A stretch of DNA of 59,587 nucleotides, from assembly GCA_003524305.1 (NCBI GenBank), contig DQHW01000033.1, positions 128,454 through 188,040 of the forward strand. Direction: 5' to 3'. The notes beneath the pieces are model-generated. The model did not search any database and was not told the DNA's origin. It saw nothing but the letters and a program-made list of their open reading frames with translations. Shown piece by piece: positions 17,210 to 25,216 of the stretch. Within the stretch, counting starts at the first letter, position 1, and each line of letters starts with the position of its first letter. The stretch comes from Anaerolineaceae bacterium. GTDB lineage: Bacteria; Chloroflexota; Anaerolineae; Anaerolineales; Anaerolineaceae. The translations under genes were made by a program, and so were the position numbers.

Positions 17210-17372
17210 AAAAAAATACCTCTCAAATAATGAGAGAGGCAATCGCGAAACTCTTCTCTCTCATCTCTCAGAACATCTGCTTTTGGCATCCGTTCTGCCG
17301 GAATTGGCACCTGCTCTGGCGAGTGGTTGTCGAGGTTTCAAAGGGCCGGTCCCTCCACCTCTCTGAATGAGT
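17210..17372 (-). ncRNA. SAM-I (S-box) riboswitch with terminator
   Basis: On the minus strand the leader has S-box conserved blocks: AGAGAGGTGGAGGGA, CCCTTTGAAACC, TCGACAACC, GGTGCCAATTCC, and the closing GATGAG (17260-17265), which pairs with CTCAT at the 5' side to make P1. Downstream, CCTCTC (complement of 17234-17239) pairs with GAGAGG (complement of 17219-17224) and runs into seven U residues (complement of 17210-17216), a classic terminator just ahead of metH. SAM binding should favour the terminator and shut down metH and the Hcy-methyltransferase/MTHFR gene. Confidence 0.94.
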
Positions 17373-17409
17373 AGGCTGTAGTAAAGCAGCCTGTATAGTG
17401 TTGAAAAAA

Positions 17410-17438
17410 ATTCTACCACAAATTTGGTCTGAATTCAA
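17410..17438 (-). promoter_or_regulatory. Promoter of the riboswitch-metH transcript
   Basis: On the minus strand TTGAAT (complement of 17433-17438), 17-bp spacer, TAGAAT (complement of 17410-17415). The predicted start near 17403 leaves ~30 nt before the aptamer, which include a small GGCTG/CAGCC hairpin (17374-17391). Confidence 0.75.
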
Positions 17439-17494
17439 TTTGGCGTAATTTGAAGGAATGGATTAAACTTGTGGAGTGCAGAGAGCTGAGAACA

Positions 17495-17516
17495 GAGAAC
17501 CGAAAAAACGGTTCTC
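17495..17516. repeat. GAGAACCG hairpin and GTTCTC-rich repeat
   Basis: GAGAACCG (17495-17502) and CGGTTCTC (17509-17516) form a perfect 8-bp stem around A6. The flanks repeat the same words (CTGAGAAC before; CTCAGTTCTCGGTTCTC after), so several alternative stems are possible. It sits between the divergent metH promoter and the next gene. No T-tract follows on either strand. Confidence 0.6.
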
Positions 17517-17576
17517 AACTCTCAGTTCTCGGTTCTCAAATCATTCATTTTGTAATCAGACTCATTGAGGTTCCCC

Positions 17577-17999
17577 ATGGAAGATCAAGTCGATCAATTA
17601 CGCAGACAATTGCCACCCTGGCATGGGGTGTGGATTACGGGCCTGGTATTGGGCGGGATCGGCCTGGCCGGATTGGTGCTGCTGTTCATCCTCACCGTGC
17701 CCACACTCGGACCGCGCTGGCTGATGTTCTTTTTAGTCACCCTGGCCGTGTGCGGATTTGCTTTACCGGTGATGCATTATCTGCACCGGCGCTTCCCCAC
17801 CAAACCGGCTGCCACAGGCGGGGTACTTGTGCGTGAGGCTATTCTGGTCGGCGCCTACGCGGATGTGCTGCTGTGGTTGCAATTTGGAAAGACGCTCAAT
17901 TTTGCACTGGCGGCCTTTATCGCCGTGGGGTTGATCGCGATCGAGTTATTGATCCGTCTGAGAGAACGCAGCACCTGGTCCCCACCGGCGGAAGAGTAG
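17577..17999 (+). CDS. Small integral membrane protein, unknown
   Basis: 140 residues from the ATG at 17577 (an in-frame TTG at 17565 is less likely; TGAGG lies ahead of the ATG). Four hydrophobic segments can be seen: WITGLVLGGIGLAGLVLLFI, WLMFFLVTLAVCGFALPVM, a helix with AILVGAYADVLLWL, and LNFALAAFIAVGLIAIEL, with a charged C-terminal tail (RLRERSTWSPPAEE). The layout is two hairpins joined by a short basic loop. I do not recognise the family. It is transcribed away from metH and ends with a hairpin terminator, so it is probably a lone gene. Confidence 0.72.
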   Translation: MEDQVDQLRRQLPPWHGVWITGLVLGGIGLAGLVLLFILTVPTLGPRWLMFFLVTLAVCGFALPVMHYLHRRFPTKPAATGGVLVREAILVGAYADVLLWLQFGKTLNFALAAFIAVGLIAIELLIRLRERSTWSPPAEE

Positions 18000-18002
18000 T
18001 TA

Positions 18003-18065
18003 TTTCGTGTGTTTGGTTTAAGAGCTTAACCACGAACAACACCAAAATTTCTAAACACACGAAAA
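18003..18065. repeat. Inverted TTTCGTGTGTTT repeat with internal ACCACGAA copy
   Basis: TTTCGTGTGTTT near 18004-18015 is matched by AAACACACGAAA near 18053-18064. Between them lies TTAACCACGAACAACACCAAAA (18026-18047), a copy of the dispersed intergenic repeat. It lies in the 170-bp gap between two plus-strand genes. Confidence 0.6.
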
Positions 18066-18075
18066 TTTATTTATA

Positions 18076-18104
18076 AAAACCAGGGCATATTGTTCTGGTT
18101 TTTT
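18076..18104 (+). terminator. Hairpin terminator
   Basis: AAAACCAG (18076-18083) pairs with CTGGTTTT (18095-18102) around an 11-nt loop and runs into a T-stretch. It probably ends the transcript of the small membrane protein. The T-run is shared with the -35 of the next promoter. Confidence 0.7.
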
Positions 18105-18130
18105 GATTAAGTTGTGAAAATTAGTACAAT
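18103..18130 (+). promoter_or_regulatory. Promoter of the SDR gene
   Basis: TTGATT (18103-18108), 16-bp spacer, TACAAT (18125-18130), about 40 bp ahead of the SDR start codon. No operator-like palindrome is seen. Confidence 0.6.
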
Positions 18131-18169
18131 TAGTGAGTTGAGATAAATTATTTTTGAAGGTAAGTTATT

Positions 18170-18928
18170 ATGACCGTTTCAACAGAAAAAGTGGTTCTGA
18201 TTACCGGCGCTTTGAGTGATATTGGTCGTGCGACTGCCCAGGCATTTGCCAGCGTGGGTTACGCCGTGGCGCTCAACCACCGCAGCAAAGCGGATGCTGC
18301 TGCCTGTTTTGCGGATGACCTGGTGCGCGAGTGTGGCGCACCGCAGGCTCTGGCCGTGCAGGCGGATATCCGTGTGCGGGTGGAAGTGGCAGCCATGTTT
18401 GAGCAGGTTTATGCGAAGTTTGGCAGGCTGGACGTGCTGGTCAACAACGCCGGCATCAACCGTGATAATGCGTTTCTAGAGATGACGGATGAGGAGTGGG
18501 AAACGGTTACAGATACGGTGTTAAAAGGCACTTTCATGTGTTCGCAAGAGTTTGCCCGACGTTACACGGGCAAGAGCGGGAGCATCATCAACTTTGGCGC
18601 GACCACCGCCATCACCGGACGCAAAAACGGTGCAAATTACTGCCCTTCACGGGCGGGAGTGCTGACATTGACCAAATGTATGGCGCTTGAACTGGCGCCT
18701 AACATCCGCGTGAACACAGTCACTCCGGGGCGCATCGATACCGAGGAGGTGCGGCTGCGCTACCACACCGACGACCCCGAGATACGCAAATCGTTCGAGC
18801 AGGACGTTCCAATGAAGCGCATGGGTGATCCCGCGGACGTGGCATCCATGATACTGTACCTGGTGGAGAGCGGAAAGTATATCACCGGGCAGAATATGAT
18901 CGTTGACGGCGGTCTGTTAATGAGATAA
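18170..18928 (+). CDS. SDR-family protein, FabG-like, with altered catalytic residues
   Basis: 252 residues with a classical short-chain dehydrogenase layout: cofactor motif VLITGALSDIGRATA at ~9-23, NNAG near 90, C-terminal PADVASMILYLVESGKYITGQ. It looks closest to FabG-type 3-oxoacyl-ACP reductases. The usual catalytic Ser is A144 (SIINFGATTAITG) and the YxxxK motif reads Y157-C-P-S-R161, so the Ser is lost and Lys is Arg. The remaining fold signatures are intact, there is no frameshift and the gene has its own promoter. It may therefore bind NAD(P) without normal reductase activity, or use a modified mechanism. No fatty-acid genes are adjacent. Confidence 0.85.
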   Translation: MTVSTEKVVLITGALSDIGRATAQAFASVGYAVALNHRSKADAAACFADDLVRECGAPQALAVQADIRVRVEVAAMFEQVYAKFGRLDVLVNNAGINRDNAFLEMTDEEWETVTDTVLKGTFMCSQEFARRYTGKSGSIINFGATTAITGRKNGANYCPSRAGVLTLTKCMALELAPNIRVNTVTPGRIDTEEVRLRYHTDDPEIRKSFEQDVPMKRMGDPADVASMILYLVESGKYITGQNMIVDGGLLMR

Positions 18929-19068
18929 TTATGAAGTGCAGTTAACCACGAACCCCTAAAAAAACTGAGGCGCACAGCTCGCGAATCACAAAAAACACGA
19001 AAAAGAATATTTACCAAGAAATCAAACTTCAAGACTCGCAGTTTAGTTATGTAGACGAAAGGGAAAAA

Positions 19069-19269
19069 ATGAAAAAAATCATCCTGAATATATTGGGAAT
19101 TTTACTCATCCTTGGGGGAGGTGTGTGGATCTTGCAGGGTATCAACGTGCTGCCTGGCAGCTTCATGACCGGCCAAATCAAGTGGGCGGTCTACGGCGGC
19201 ATTTCCGCAGCGGTGGGCATTGGTTTGCTGGTGTTGGCGAACAAGAGAAAGCAGACTTTACATAAATAA
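19069..19269 (+). CDS. Small two-span membrane protein
   Basis: 66 residues with two hydrophobic helices (ILNILGILLILGGGVWILQGI and WAVYGGISAAVGIGLLVLA) joined by NVLPGSFMTGQIK, and a basic C-terminus (NKRKQTLHK). The NVLPGSFMTGQ loop is a recurring signature in small uncharacterised bacterial membrane proteins. GAAAGGG precedes the ATG. A copy of the dispersed ACCACGAA repeat (18942 onward) lies between it and the SDR gene. Function unknown. Confidence 0.72.
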   Translation: MKKIILNILGILLILGGGVWILQGINVLPGSFMTGQIKWAVYGGISAAVGIGLLVLANKRKQTLHK

Positions 19270-19674
19270 ATGCATAACCGGGGAGAACATGTATCTGTAC
19301 TAGGGTTGTTAAAGGGTAAAATAATAGGCAACCATTAAATTTAGACATCTACTAAAGATAACTATTTTTAAAGTTCGGTCCGGAAAGACAAAAATAGCGG
19401 CAACATAAGTAACTCTTTGAGATTGCCAAAATTATTATTAATTGGTAAATGACTATTACAAAATTGATACATGGTCCATTAATAAATTGGAATCAAAATG
19501 ATTTTATAAAAAGAATGAGAAAAATGATTCTTAATACTTATCATTTTTTAAATATGAAGAAAAAATATATAAATAGTTCAAAAAATTTTGGAAAGTGAAA
19601 TGATAGCTAATTGAACCCATAAATAACACTTCTCAAATGAAAATATTTTGGGTTTGGGGAAAGGATATTAAGTT
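19270..19674. other. AT-rich gene-free stretch upstream of the HEPN gene
   Basis: No open frame or RNA gene is convincing in these ~400 bases. Base composition drops to strongly AT-rich here and stays so through the next gene, in contrast to the GC-balanced genes on both sides. One short palindromic word, TTCGGTCCGGAA (starting near 19375), is the only structure noticed. Confidence 0.5.
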
Positions 19675-21114
19675 ATGAATCTTAATACAGAATATTTAAT
19701 TATTGTTGATAAAGAATTGTCTGAAGCTTTCTTTCAAATGTGCGATTCCGTAGAGGCATTTTACAAATTACTTAATAAGTCAGATCCTGACATTGTAATA
19801 TCAGGGAAGCAAATTGAATATCAAAAAGAATCGAAGTTTAGTATTTCGGTAAAAACAAATAAGGTAAAAGGAAAGCAACAAAGATTCTTTTATGTGAAAA
19901 TTACATTTGTTGGTGAAGATACTGATGTTGACAAATATGTCATGTTGCTTAAATCTATAAGGGGAATAGCTTATCGTTCTGGAGGTCAACCTGAAACGTT
20001 GTGGGATGATGTTTCATTGTATTATTCTCAAAAAGCTTATTTATTAGTAAACAAAATTGAAAACCTTATGAGAAAACTAATCACTTATTTTATGTTAACT
20101 AATATTGGTAAAGACTGGTTAACCCAGACTTCACCAGACATAGTGATTGATGCAATTGAAAAAAGCAAGAGGAAGCAATACATTGATGTTCTTCATCAAA
20201 TTGATTTTATTCATTTAGGGGACTTCCTTTTTAAACCATACCATATCAAAGATCCTAAAGAGTTATTTTCTCTTATTTCCAACGCGAAGACTCAAGATGA
20301 TTTAAAAATCGAAGAATTAAAAGTTTTTGAAGCTAAATCAAATTGGGAAAAATATTTTTCAAAGATTGTAGAATGCACTGATGAATACATAGACAATAGA
20401 TGGAAAAGTCTGTATGAGTTAAGATGTAAGGTAGCTCATAACGCACTTCTTAATAAAGATGAATATGAAAGAATTAACCGATTAGTAAATGAGATTGAAA
20501 TACCACTAGAAAAAGCTATTGATAATCTAGATAAAGTACAAGTCCCTCAAGAGGAAAAGGAACAAGTAGCCGAAAATGTAGTCGGTAGTATTAATACATT
20601 GTTTGGTGAATTTGTTCAGGCTTGGAAGCTTTTTGAAACAACCCTAAAAAATGTTGAAAGGGAGTATGGTATCACCCAAGAAAAGTATCATACTATTATT
20701 CATACATTAGAACTTTTACGAGAAAAAGAAGTGATTGATGATGATTATTGTAGAGATAGTCTTGAATTAATGAGGTTTAGAAATCAAGTAGTTCACGAAA
20801 GTAGAATAGATTTTACTGAAAACATGATTCGAAATCAACTTTCAAAATTAGACTACTTAACAAAAACATTGCAACGGAGTTGGAAGGAAGAAATATATAA
20901 TGCGATTGTTCAACTCGGTGGAGAAGCCTCTTTAGCCGAAATTTATGGTTTCATTGAAACCCATAGTACGAGAACATTGCCAAAAACTTGGCAAGCAACA
21001 GTTCGTTATATACTACAAATTTTTTGTTCAGACACTGATAGTTATAAAGGTGGTGATGATATTTTTAATCACAAAGGCAGAGGTAAGTGGGGTATAAAGC
21101 AAAGGAATACTTAA
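19675..21114 (+). CDS. Two-HEPN protein with C-terminal winged-helix domain
   Basis: 479 residues, AT-rich coding. Two R-x4-H motifs of HEPN type are visible: R250-CKVA-H255 (in LRCKVAHN) and R369-NQVV-H374 (in RFRNQVVHE), each within a helical segment. The last ~75 residues (GGEASLAEIYGFIETH ... ATVRYILQIFCSDTDSY ... KGRGKWGI) match the pattern of the winged helix often joined to restriction enzymes and other DNA-targeting proteins (HARE-HTH-like). The N-terminal ~180 residues are not recognised. HEPN domains with this motif are commonly metal-independent RNases in defence or toxin systems. RNase activity here is inferred. AAAGGA lies upstream of the ATG. It stands alone with no antitoxin-sized partner. 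Confidence 0.75.
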   Translation: MNLNTEYLIIVDKELSEAFFQMCDSVEAFYKLLNKSDPDIVISGKQIEYQKESKFSISVKTNKVKGKQQRFFYVKITFVGEDTDVDKYVMLLKSIRGIAYRSGGQPETLWDDVSLYYSQKAYLLVNKIENLMRKLITYFMLTNIGKDWLTQTSPDIVIDAIEKSKRKQYIDVLHQIDFIHLGDFLFKPYHIKDPKELFSLISNAKTQDDLKIEELKVFEAKSNWEKYFSKIVECTDEYIDNRWKSLYELRCKVAHNALLNKDEYERINRLVNEIEIPLEKAIDNLDKVQVPQEEKEQVAENVVGSINTLFGEFVQAWKLFETTLKNVEREYGITQEKYHTIIHTLELLREKEVIDDDYCRDSLELMRFRNQVVHESRIDFTENMIRNQLSKLDYLTKTLQRSWKEEIYNAIVQLGGEASLAEIYGFIETHSTRTLPKTWQATVRYILQIFCSDTDSYKGGDDIFNHKGRGKWGIKQRNT

Positions 21115-21222
21115 TCACTGTATAGTTGAGATATTTACTAAAAAGTAAAATAGATCAAAAATCTTAATCTCAACTTTAAATAATTTATTTTGTCCAAAAT
21201 ATCCTAAACAAAGGACGCACAA

Positions 21223-21645
21223 ATGGATTTCAAACTCGACGGTTATTGCGGATTGTACTGCGGCGCGTGTTCAATGGTGCTTGAAACCAAAGCCGGTAAA
21301 GGCGAAAAGACCTGCTACGGCTGCAAGAGCGAAGGGCCGGCCGGGCATTGCGCGGATTGTGCGATCAAGACCTGCGCCCGAAGCAAGGGTTACGAATTCT
21401 GCATCAAGTGCCCCGAGATCAGCACTTGCGAAAAAATGATCCATTTCATCAATGACCCCGAGTACCCCAACGGGCTGGCGGTGATGAATAATATGAAGCG
21501 CATCCAGGCGGTGGGGGTGGAGACCTGGCTGGTCGAACAGGATCAGCGCTGGCGCTGCGGCAACTGCAACACCTCGTATTTCTGGTACGACCAGGTTTGT
21601 CCGTCTTGCGGGCAGGCTGTGGCGGATTACTCAGCGGATATTTAA
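21223..21645 (+). CDS. DUF3795 protein with extra zinc ribbon
   Basis: 140 residues. The N-terminal ~85 residues are a DUF3795 cysteine-rich domain: GYCGLYCGACS, TCYGCKSEGPAGHCADCAIKTC, FCIKCPEISTC. Residues ~105-133 form a second zinc-binding module (WRCGNCNTSYFW and VCPSCG). Total cysteine content implies two or more bound metals or an Fe-S site. Family function is unknown. The gene is GC-balanced unlike the AT-rich gene before it, and the AAGGA before the ATG supports the start. It ends 66 bp before a hairpin terminator. Confidence 0.85.
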   Translation: MDFKLDGYCGLYCGACSMVLETKAGKGEKTCYGCKSEGPAGHCADCAIKTCARSKGYEFCIKCPEISTCEKMIHFINDPEYPNGLAVMNNMKRIQAVGVETWLVEQDQRWRCGNCNTSYFWYDQVCPSCGQAVADYSADI

Positions 21646-21710
21646 TTCTTCAAACAAAACCACGAAAAAACGAAAGGCACGAAATTACTTTTTTTATCAA
21701 AATTACTATA

Positions 21711-21736
21711 AACCTGCATTCGGTTGCAGGTTTTTT
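21711..21736 (+). terminator. Hairpin terminator after the DUF3795 gene
   Basis: AACCTGCA (21711-21718), loop TTCGGT, TGCAGGTT (21725-21732), followed by a run of T. An ACCACGAA repeat copy lies just before it (21658-21683). Confidence 0.85.
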
Positions 21737-21930
21737 GCTTTTCATTATAATCAGATGAAATAGTGAAAGGCTATTCGTATTTAAGATCTTTGATCGAAAC
21801 GATTCCTGCAGTAACGATGCTTCTTGGATATGGCGTGAAATCGTCCATAAAGTGTCATTTGTAAATAAGCGATTTATTAGGGATTTGAATTTGTGAATTC
21901 AAATATTCAAAAAATGAGGACTTTCTGTAA

Positions 21931-22374
21931 ATGAGTGAAATAATGAAAATTCAACTTCAGGGTTCAGATTTTGAAATCGCCAAATGGATTTGGCAGAATC
22001 TTGTCCCCAAACAAGGTCAGGCAGATTCCATACAAGGTGAAATTCTAAGAGCTATTGAACGACTACGGACTGAAGCCCAAGAAAATGGGAATATTAATTG
22101 GGATGATGGTTATGAACAATTTGTTGCTTTTCTTCAAGCAACTTTTGAAAATGAAAATAATTTTTCGGCTGAAATTAAGGAATCTATAAATTCTGATTTA
22201 TTCCGTCTCAAGAATTTTCTACCTGTTGATAAACTCGAATTTGACTCCCAGAAATCAATGCTTCCATACGTCGATGATGATCTATACGATAGACTTGATG
22301 GTCATTTAATCCAGTTTTGCAGACTTCATCCTCAAGTAATTCCTCGAAAGCATAATCCTCTTCAATATCGCTAA
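21931..22374 (+). CDS. Conserved hypothetical protein
   Basis: 147 residues, acidic and mostly helical. Recognisable stretches are AKWIWQNLVPKQGQADSIQG, EILRAIERLRTEAQENGN followed by INWDDGYEQF, and a C-terminal DDDLYDRLDGHLIQFCRLHP ending in RKHNPLQYR. I recall uncharacterised bacterial proteins with the same order of motifs (the GQADxxQGE..RAIE and INWD patterns), but know no function. The ATG at 21931 follows a weak purine stretch. The next gene starts 36 bp downstream. Its AT content is higher than that of the following genes. Confidence 0.7.
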   Translation: MSEIMKIQLQGSDFEIAKWIWQNLVPKQGQADSIQGEILRAIERLRTEAQENGNINWDDGYEQFVAFLQATFENENNFSAEIKESINSDLFRLKNFLPVDKLEFDSQKSMLPYVDDDLYDRLDGHLIQFCRLHPQVIPRKHNPLQYR

Positions 22375-22410
22375 TAAAAAGGTATGTATAGAAAATTTCA
22401 AGGAGATAAA

Positions 22411-23046
22411 GTGAAAATCGCATTGATCGGCGCGACCGGTTTTATCGGTTCGGCCATATTAACAGAAGCACTCAATCGCGGACATGCCGTCACGGCTATA
22501 GCCCGGCATACTGACCAACTTCCCCATCATGCCAACCTGACCGCCAAAGCTGGCGATGTGACCGATGAAGCCCAGGCGGCTGCACTTTTCGCTGGTCACG
22601 ACGCGGTGATCAGTTCCTTTGCCCCCAGAGGTGAAACGGATCAATACAAAGGCTTTGTTGAATCCTATAAAGCCGTCATCAACGCGGTGAAGAAGGCTGA
22701 CGTCAAACGTCTGTTGGTGGTGGGCGGGGCTGGCAGCCTTGAGTTCAACGGCGTCCAGTTGGTGGATAGCGGCGCCATTCCCGAGGCATGGAAAGTCGGC
22801 GTGTTGGGTTTACGCGAGGTGCTTTACACGTTGCGCAAGGAAAAGGATTTGGATTGGACTTTCTTGAGCCCCTCCCAAACGATTGCTCCCGGTGAACGTA
22901 CCGGTAAGTTCCGTTTGGGACTGGACTATCTGCTGGTGGATGCCAACGGTGAAAGCCGCATCTCGGTGGAGGATTTTGCCGTGGCCATGATTGACGAATT
23001 GGAAAGCCCCGCGCACAGCCGTCAGCGCTTCACGGTGGGGTATTAA
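22411..23046 (+). CDS. NAD(P)H-binding epimerase/NmrA-like protein
   Basis: 211 residues from the GTG at 22411, chosen because AAGGAG lies at 22400-22405. An in-frame ATG at 22384 would place that site inside the gene. The N-terminus is a Rossmann motif, KIALIGATGFIGSAILTEAL, of the atypical SDR family, followed by GDVTDEAQAAALFAGHDAVI and LLVVGGAGSLEFNG, which suit YwnB/NmrA-like flavin reductase or oxidoreductase homologues. No catalytic YxxxK is seen, as usual for the NmrA-type subgroup. It is followed at 15 bp by a cupin gene, so they may form one unit with the genes to 25064. Confidence 0.88.
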   Translation: MKIALIGATGFIGSAILTEALNRGHAVTAIARHTDQLPHHANLTAKAGDVTDEAQAAALFAGHDAVISSFAPRGETDQYKGFVESYKAVINAVKKADVKRLLVVGGAGSLEFNGVQLVDSGAIPEAWKVGVLGLREVLYTLRKEKDLDWTFLSPSQTIAPGERTGKFRLGLDYLLVDANGESRISVEDFAVAMIDELESPAHSRQRFTVGY

Positions 23047-23061
23047 TGAAAGGATTGCAGC

Positions 23062-23403
23062 ATGTTTTATCATCATGACCATCAAGATTATCAAGAGATC
23101 CTCCCCGGGATTAAAGTCAAGACGCTGGTTTACGGCGACAAGACCCTGTTGTCTGAATTTCTAATGTCCAAAGGCAGCCAACTCCCTTTGCATTCGCACC
23201 CGGAGGAACAGACCGGTTACCTGGTCTCAGGCTGCATTCGTTTACATTCCAACGGGGTGGCGCAAGAAATGCATCCCGGTGACAGTTGGTGTTTTGAAGG
23301 AAACCTTGAGCACAGCGCGGATATCCTTGAGGATTCCGTTGCGATTGAAGTATTTGCACCGCTGCGGCAGTCTTACCTGGCATACTATCCGAACAAGGAA
23401 TAA
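23062..23403 (+). CDS. Single-domain cupin protein
   Basis: 113 residues. Cupin motif 1 is PLHSHPEEQTGYLVSG with metal-ligand candidates His-x-His and Glu; motif 2 is MHPGDSWCFEGNLEHSAD, providing the last His. The size and single barrel suit small metal-binding cupins of unknown substrate. It starts 15 bp after the NAD(P)H-binding protein gene and 30 bp ahead of a GNAT gene, so cotranscription is likely. Whether it is an enzyme or a binding protein cannot be told. Confidence 0.88.
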   Translation: MFYHHDHQDYQEILPGIKVKTLVYGDKTLLSEFLMSKGSQLPLHSHPEEQTGYLVSGCIRLHSNGVAQEMHPGDSWCFEGNLEHSADILEDSVAIEVFAPLRQSYLAYYPNKE

Positions 23404-23433
23404 CTTGGATTAAGTTAGTAATTGGGGTGGCGA

Positions 23434-24282
23434 ATGAACATCAAGATTCGGGAGCTCACTGAGGCAGATGATGAGCAAGCCAACGACTTGCTCAATCTTG
23501 CATTTAATTCCAGGACCAATCGTTTGTATGATCTGAAGCTTTACCGCCGCTTACAGCCAGACGGCTGGTTTGCAGCCGCTTTGGATGGACGTTTGATCGG
23601 CACTGTGGGCGCCATCAGTTACGGCAGTGTGGCGCACGTCGGGTTTATGACCGTGCATCCCGATTTGCAGGGGCAGGGCATCGGGCGCCAATTGATGGAG
23701 CACATTTTAACCTGGCTCGAAAGTCAAAAAGTGCCGCTGGTGACGCTGGATGCAAGCAAGAAGGGTTTTCCGCTTTACGAGAAGCTGGGCTTTTTATCAT
23801 TGGATGAAACGATTACTTTTGTGAAAGAGATAGAACCTGTCAGCGTTGAACTGCCTGAGAGTGTTCAATTGATTTCACCTGGTGATTTGGATGAGTTGGC
23901 TGAATTCGACCGACCCATCTTTGGCGCTGACCGGCGCAAGGTGTTTCAAACGTTGACCGAGTTGAATCCTTCTCGTGGATTTCTGCACAAGGATCAGTAC
24001 GGAAAGATTAATGGCTATCTCTTTGCCTATGTGAACCGCATCGGTCCGTGGGTGATGTCTGACCCTGCCGGGGCAGAGGTGCTTTTGCAAGCCGCGTTGA
24101 CGCTTGAGTATCAGAATCCCGTGGTGGTGTGTGTGCCCGGTGTGAACCAGGCAGCGGTGAAACTGGTGGAAGGTTACGGCTTTGAAAAGCTGCGCACCGG
24201 CCGTCACATGGCCAAAGGGGGGGGTGAAATCCCCGGCCAGCGGATAAGTATCTTCGCGCAAACCAGCATGGGCGCGGGTTGA
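23434..24282 (+). CDS. GNAT-family N-acetyltransferase, two-domain
   Basis: 282 residues from the ATG at 23434. An in-frame TTG at 23422 precedes it, but the ATG has GGGGTGG at a suitable distance. The first ~130 residues are a standard GNAT domain (VAHVGFMTVHPDLQGQGIGRQLMEHIL carries the acetyl-CoA loop, then FPLYEKLGF). The C-terminal ~130 residues look like a second, weaker GNAT-like fold (GYLFAYVNRIGPWVMSDPAG ... VEGYGFEKLRTGRHMAKG). This matches the YitI/GNAT_2-fused type of uncharacterised acetyltransferases. Acceptor unknown. The preceding cupin and the following methyltransferase lie close by on the same strand. Confidence 0.88.
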   Translation: MNIKIRELTEADDEQANDLLNLAFNSRTNRLYDLKLYRRLQPDGWFAAALDGRLIGTVGAISYGSVAHVGFMTVHPDLQGQGIGRQLMEHILTWLESQKVPLVTLDASKKGFPLYEKLGFLSLDETITFVKEIEPVSVELPESVQLISPGDLDELAEFDRPIFGADRRKVFQTLTELNPSRGFLHKDQYGKINGYLFAYVNRIGPWVMSDPAGAEVLLQAALTLEYQNPVVVCVPGVNQAAVKLVEGYGFEKLRTGRHMAKGGGEIPGQRISIFAQTSMGAG

Positions 24283-24302
24283 GAGTAATATAGGAGCACA
24301 TC

Positions 24303-25064
24303 ATGAATGACGAAAAACGAACGACCCCGCGTTATATCGGACCTGACACCTCAAAACGTACTGAGAAGATGAGCCGCGCTGAAATCCAGGGCAGGTTTGA
24401 CAAAGAAGTGGCAGCGCTTTACAGCCAGCGTGATCCGATCTGGCTGCCAGAGTTCAGGCAGATGTTCGCCCTGGTGCCCGAACTGCTCAAACCGCATGTC
24501 AAGCCTGGCAGCGTGATCCTCGATGTGGGGGCTGGCACAGGCAATCTCTCACGCTGTGTGCTTGAGGCAATCCCCGATGTGAGTTGTGTGTTGATGGATT
24601 TTTCGGCCAACATGCTCTCGGCGGTGCCGTTGGTGCTCGCCCAATTTGAAGGACGTTTCGAAACATTGGTGGCCGATTTCATTGATGCAGATTACGGCGA
24701 GGCGCAATACGATGCCATCATTTCCAGCTTCGCCATTCATCACTGCCGCGGTCGGGCTGAGTATGGCGGCTTGTATCAGAAATTCGCGCAAGCGCTCAAA
24801 ACGGGCGGCATATTCGTGTGCTGCGATGTGGTCGCCGGAGCGGATGAGACGCTCAGTCAACTCAACGAGAACGGCTGGCGCGCTTTCTTGAAAGAGCAGG
24901 GATTGGAGCCGGCCGAAGTGGATCGCATCCTTTCAAATTATCACGTTGAGGATTCGCCGATTGATTGCGGTCTGCACATGACGCTGCTGAAAGAAGCCGG
25001 TTTCCCGGTTGTGGATGTAATTTGGAAACGCAGTAATTTTGCGGTCTATGTGGGCATCAAGTAG
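24303..25064 (+). CDS. Class I SAM-dependent methyltransferase
   Basis: 253 residues. Motif I VILDVGAGTGNLSRCVLE near residues 63-80 and motif II VLMDFSANML are clear; AQYDAIISSFAIHHCRG is the motif IV region. The N-terminal ~50 residues (SRAEIQGRFDKEVAALYSQRD) are of the kind found in ubiquinone/UbiE-like and small-molecule methyltransferases. Substrate is not evident. It starts 20 bp after the GNAT gene with AGGAGC upstream of the ATG. It is probably the last gene of the 22411-25064 unit, followed by a 150-bp gap. Confidence 0.9.
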   Translation: MNDEKRTTPRYIGPDTSKRTEKMSRAEIQGRFDKEVAALYSQRDPIWLPEFRQMFALVPELLKPHVKPGSVILDVGAGTGNLSRCVLEAIPDVSCVLMDFSANMLSAVPLVLAQFEGRFETLVADFIDADYGEAQYDAIISSFAIHHCRGRAEYGGLYQKFAQALKTGGIFVCCDVVAGADETLSQLNENGWRAFLKEQGLEPAEVDRILSNYHVEDSPIDCGLHMTLLKEAGFPVVDVIWKRSNFAVYVGIK

Positions 25065-25216
25065 ACAATCTTTTACCGTGTTTTGCCTTGTTTGCGGTGA
25101 TCCTGTGTGAAAGTAAATCATGCAGGAATTCGTGTTTAAAAAGTGATAACATTGCATTTCAGGAATGATTATTACTCTGTGTTGATTTTCGCAATTCATT
25201 GATATTTGAGGGAAAG

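Noticed and set aside
17495..17516. GAGAACCG hairpin as a terminator
   Set aside because: Neither strand has a T-run after the stem, and the site lies between divergent genes where a terminator is not needed.
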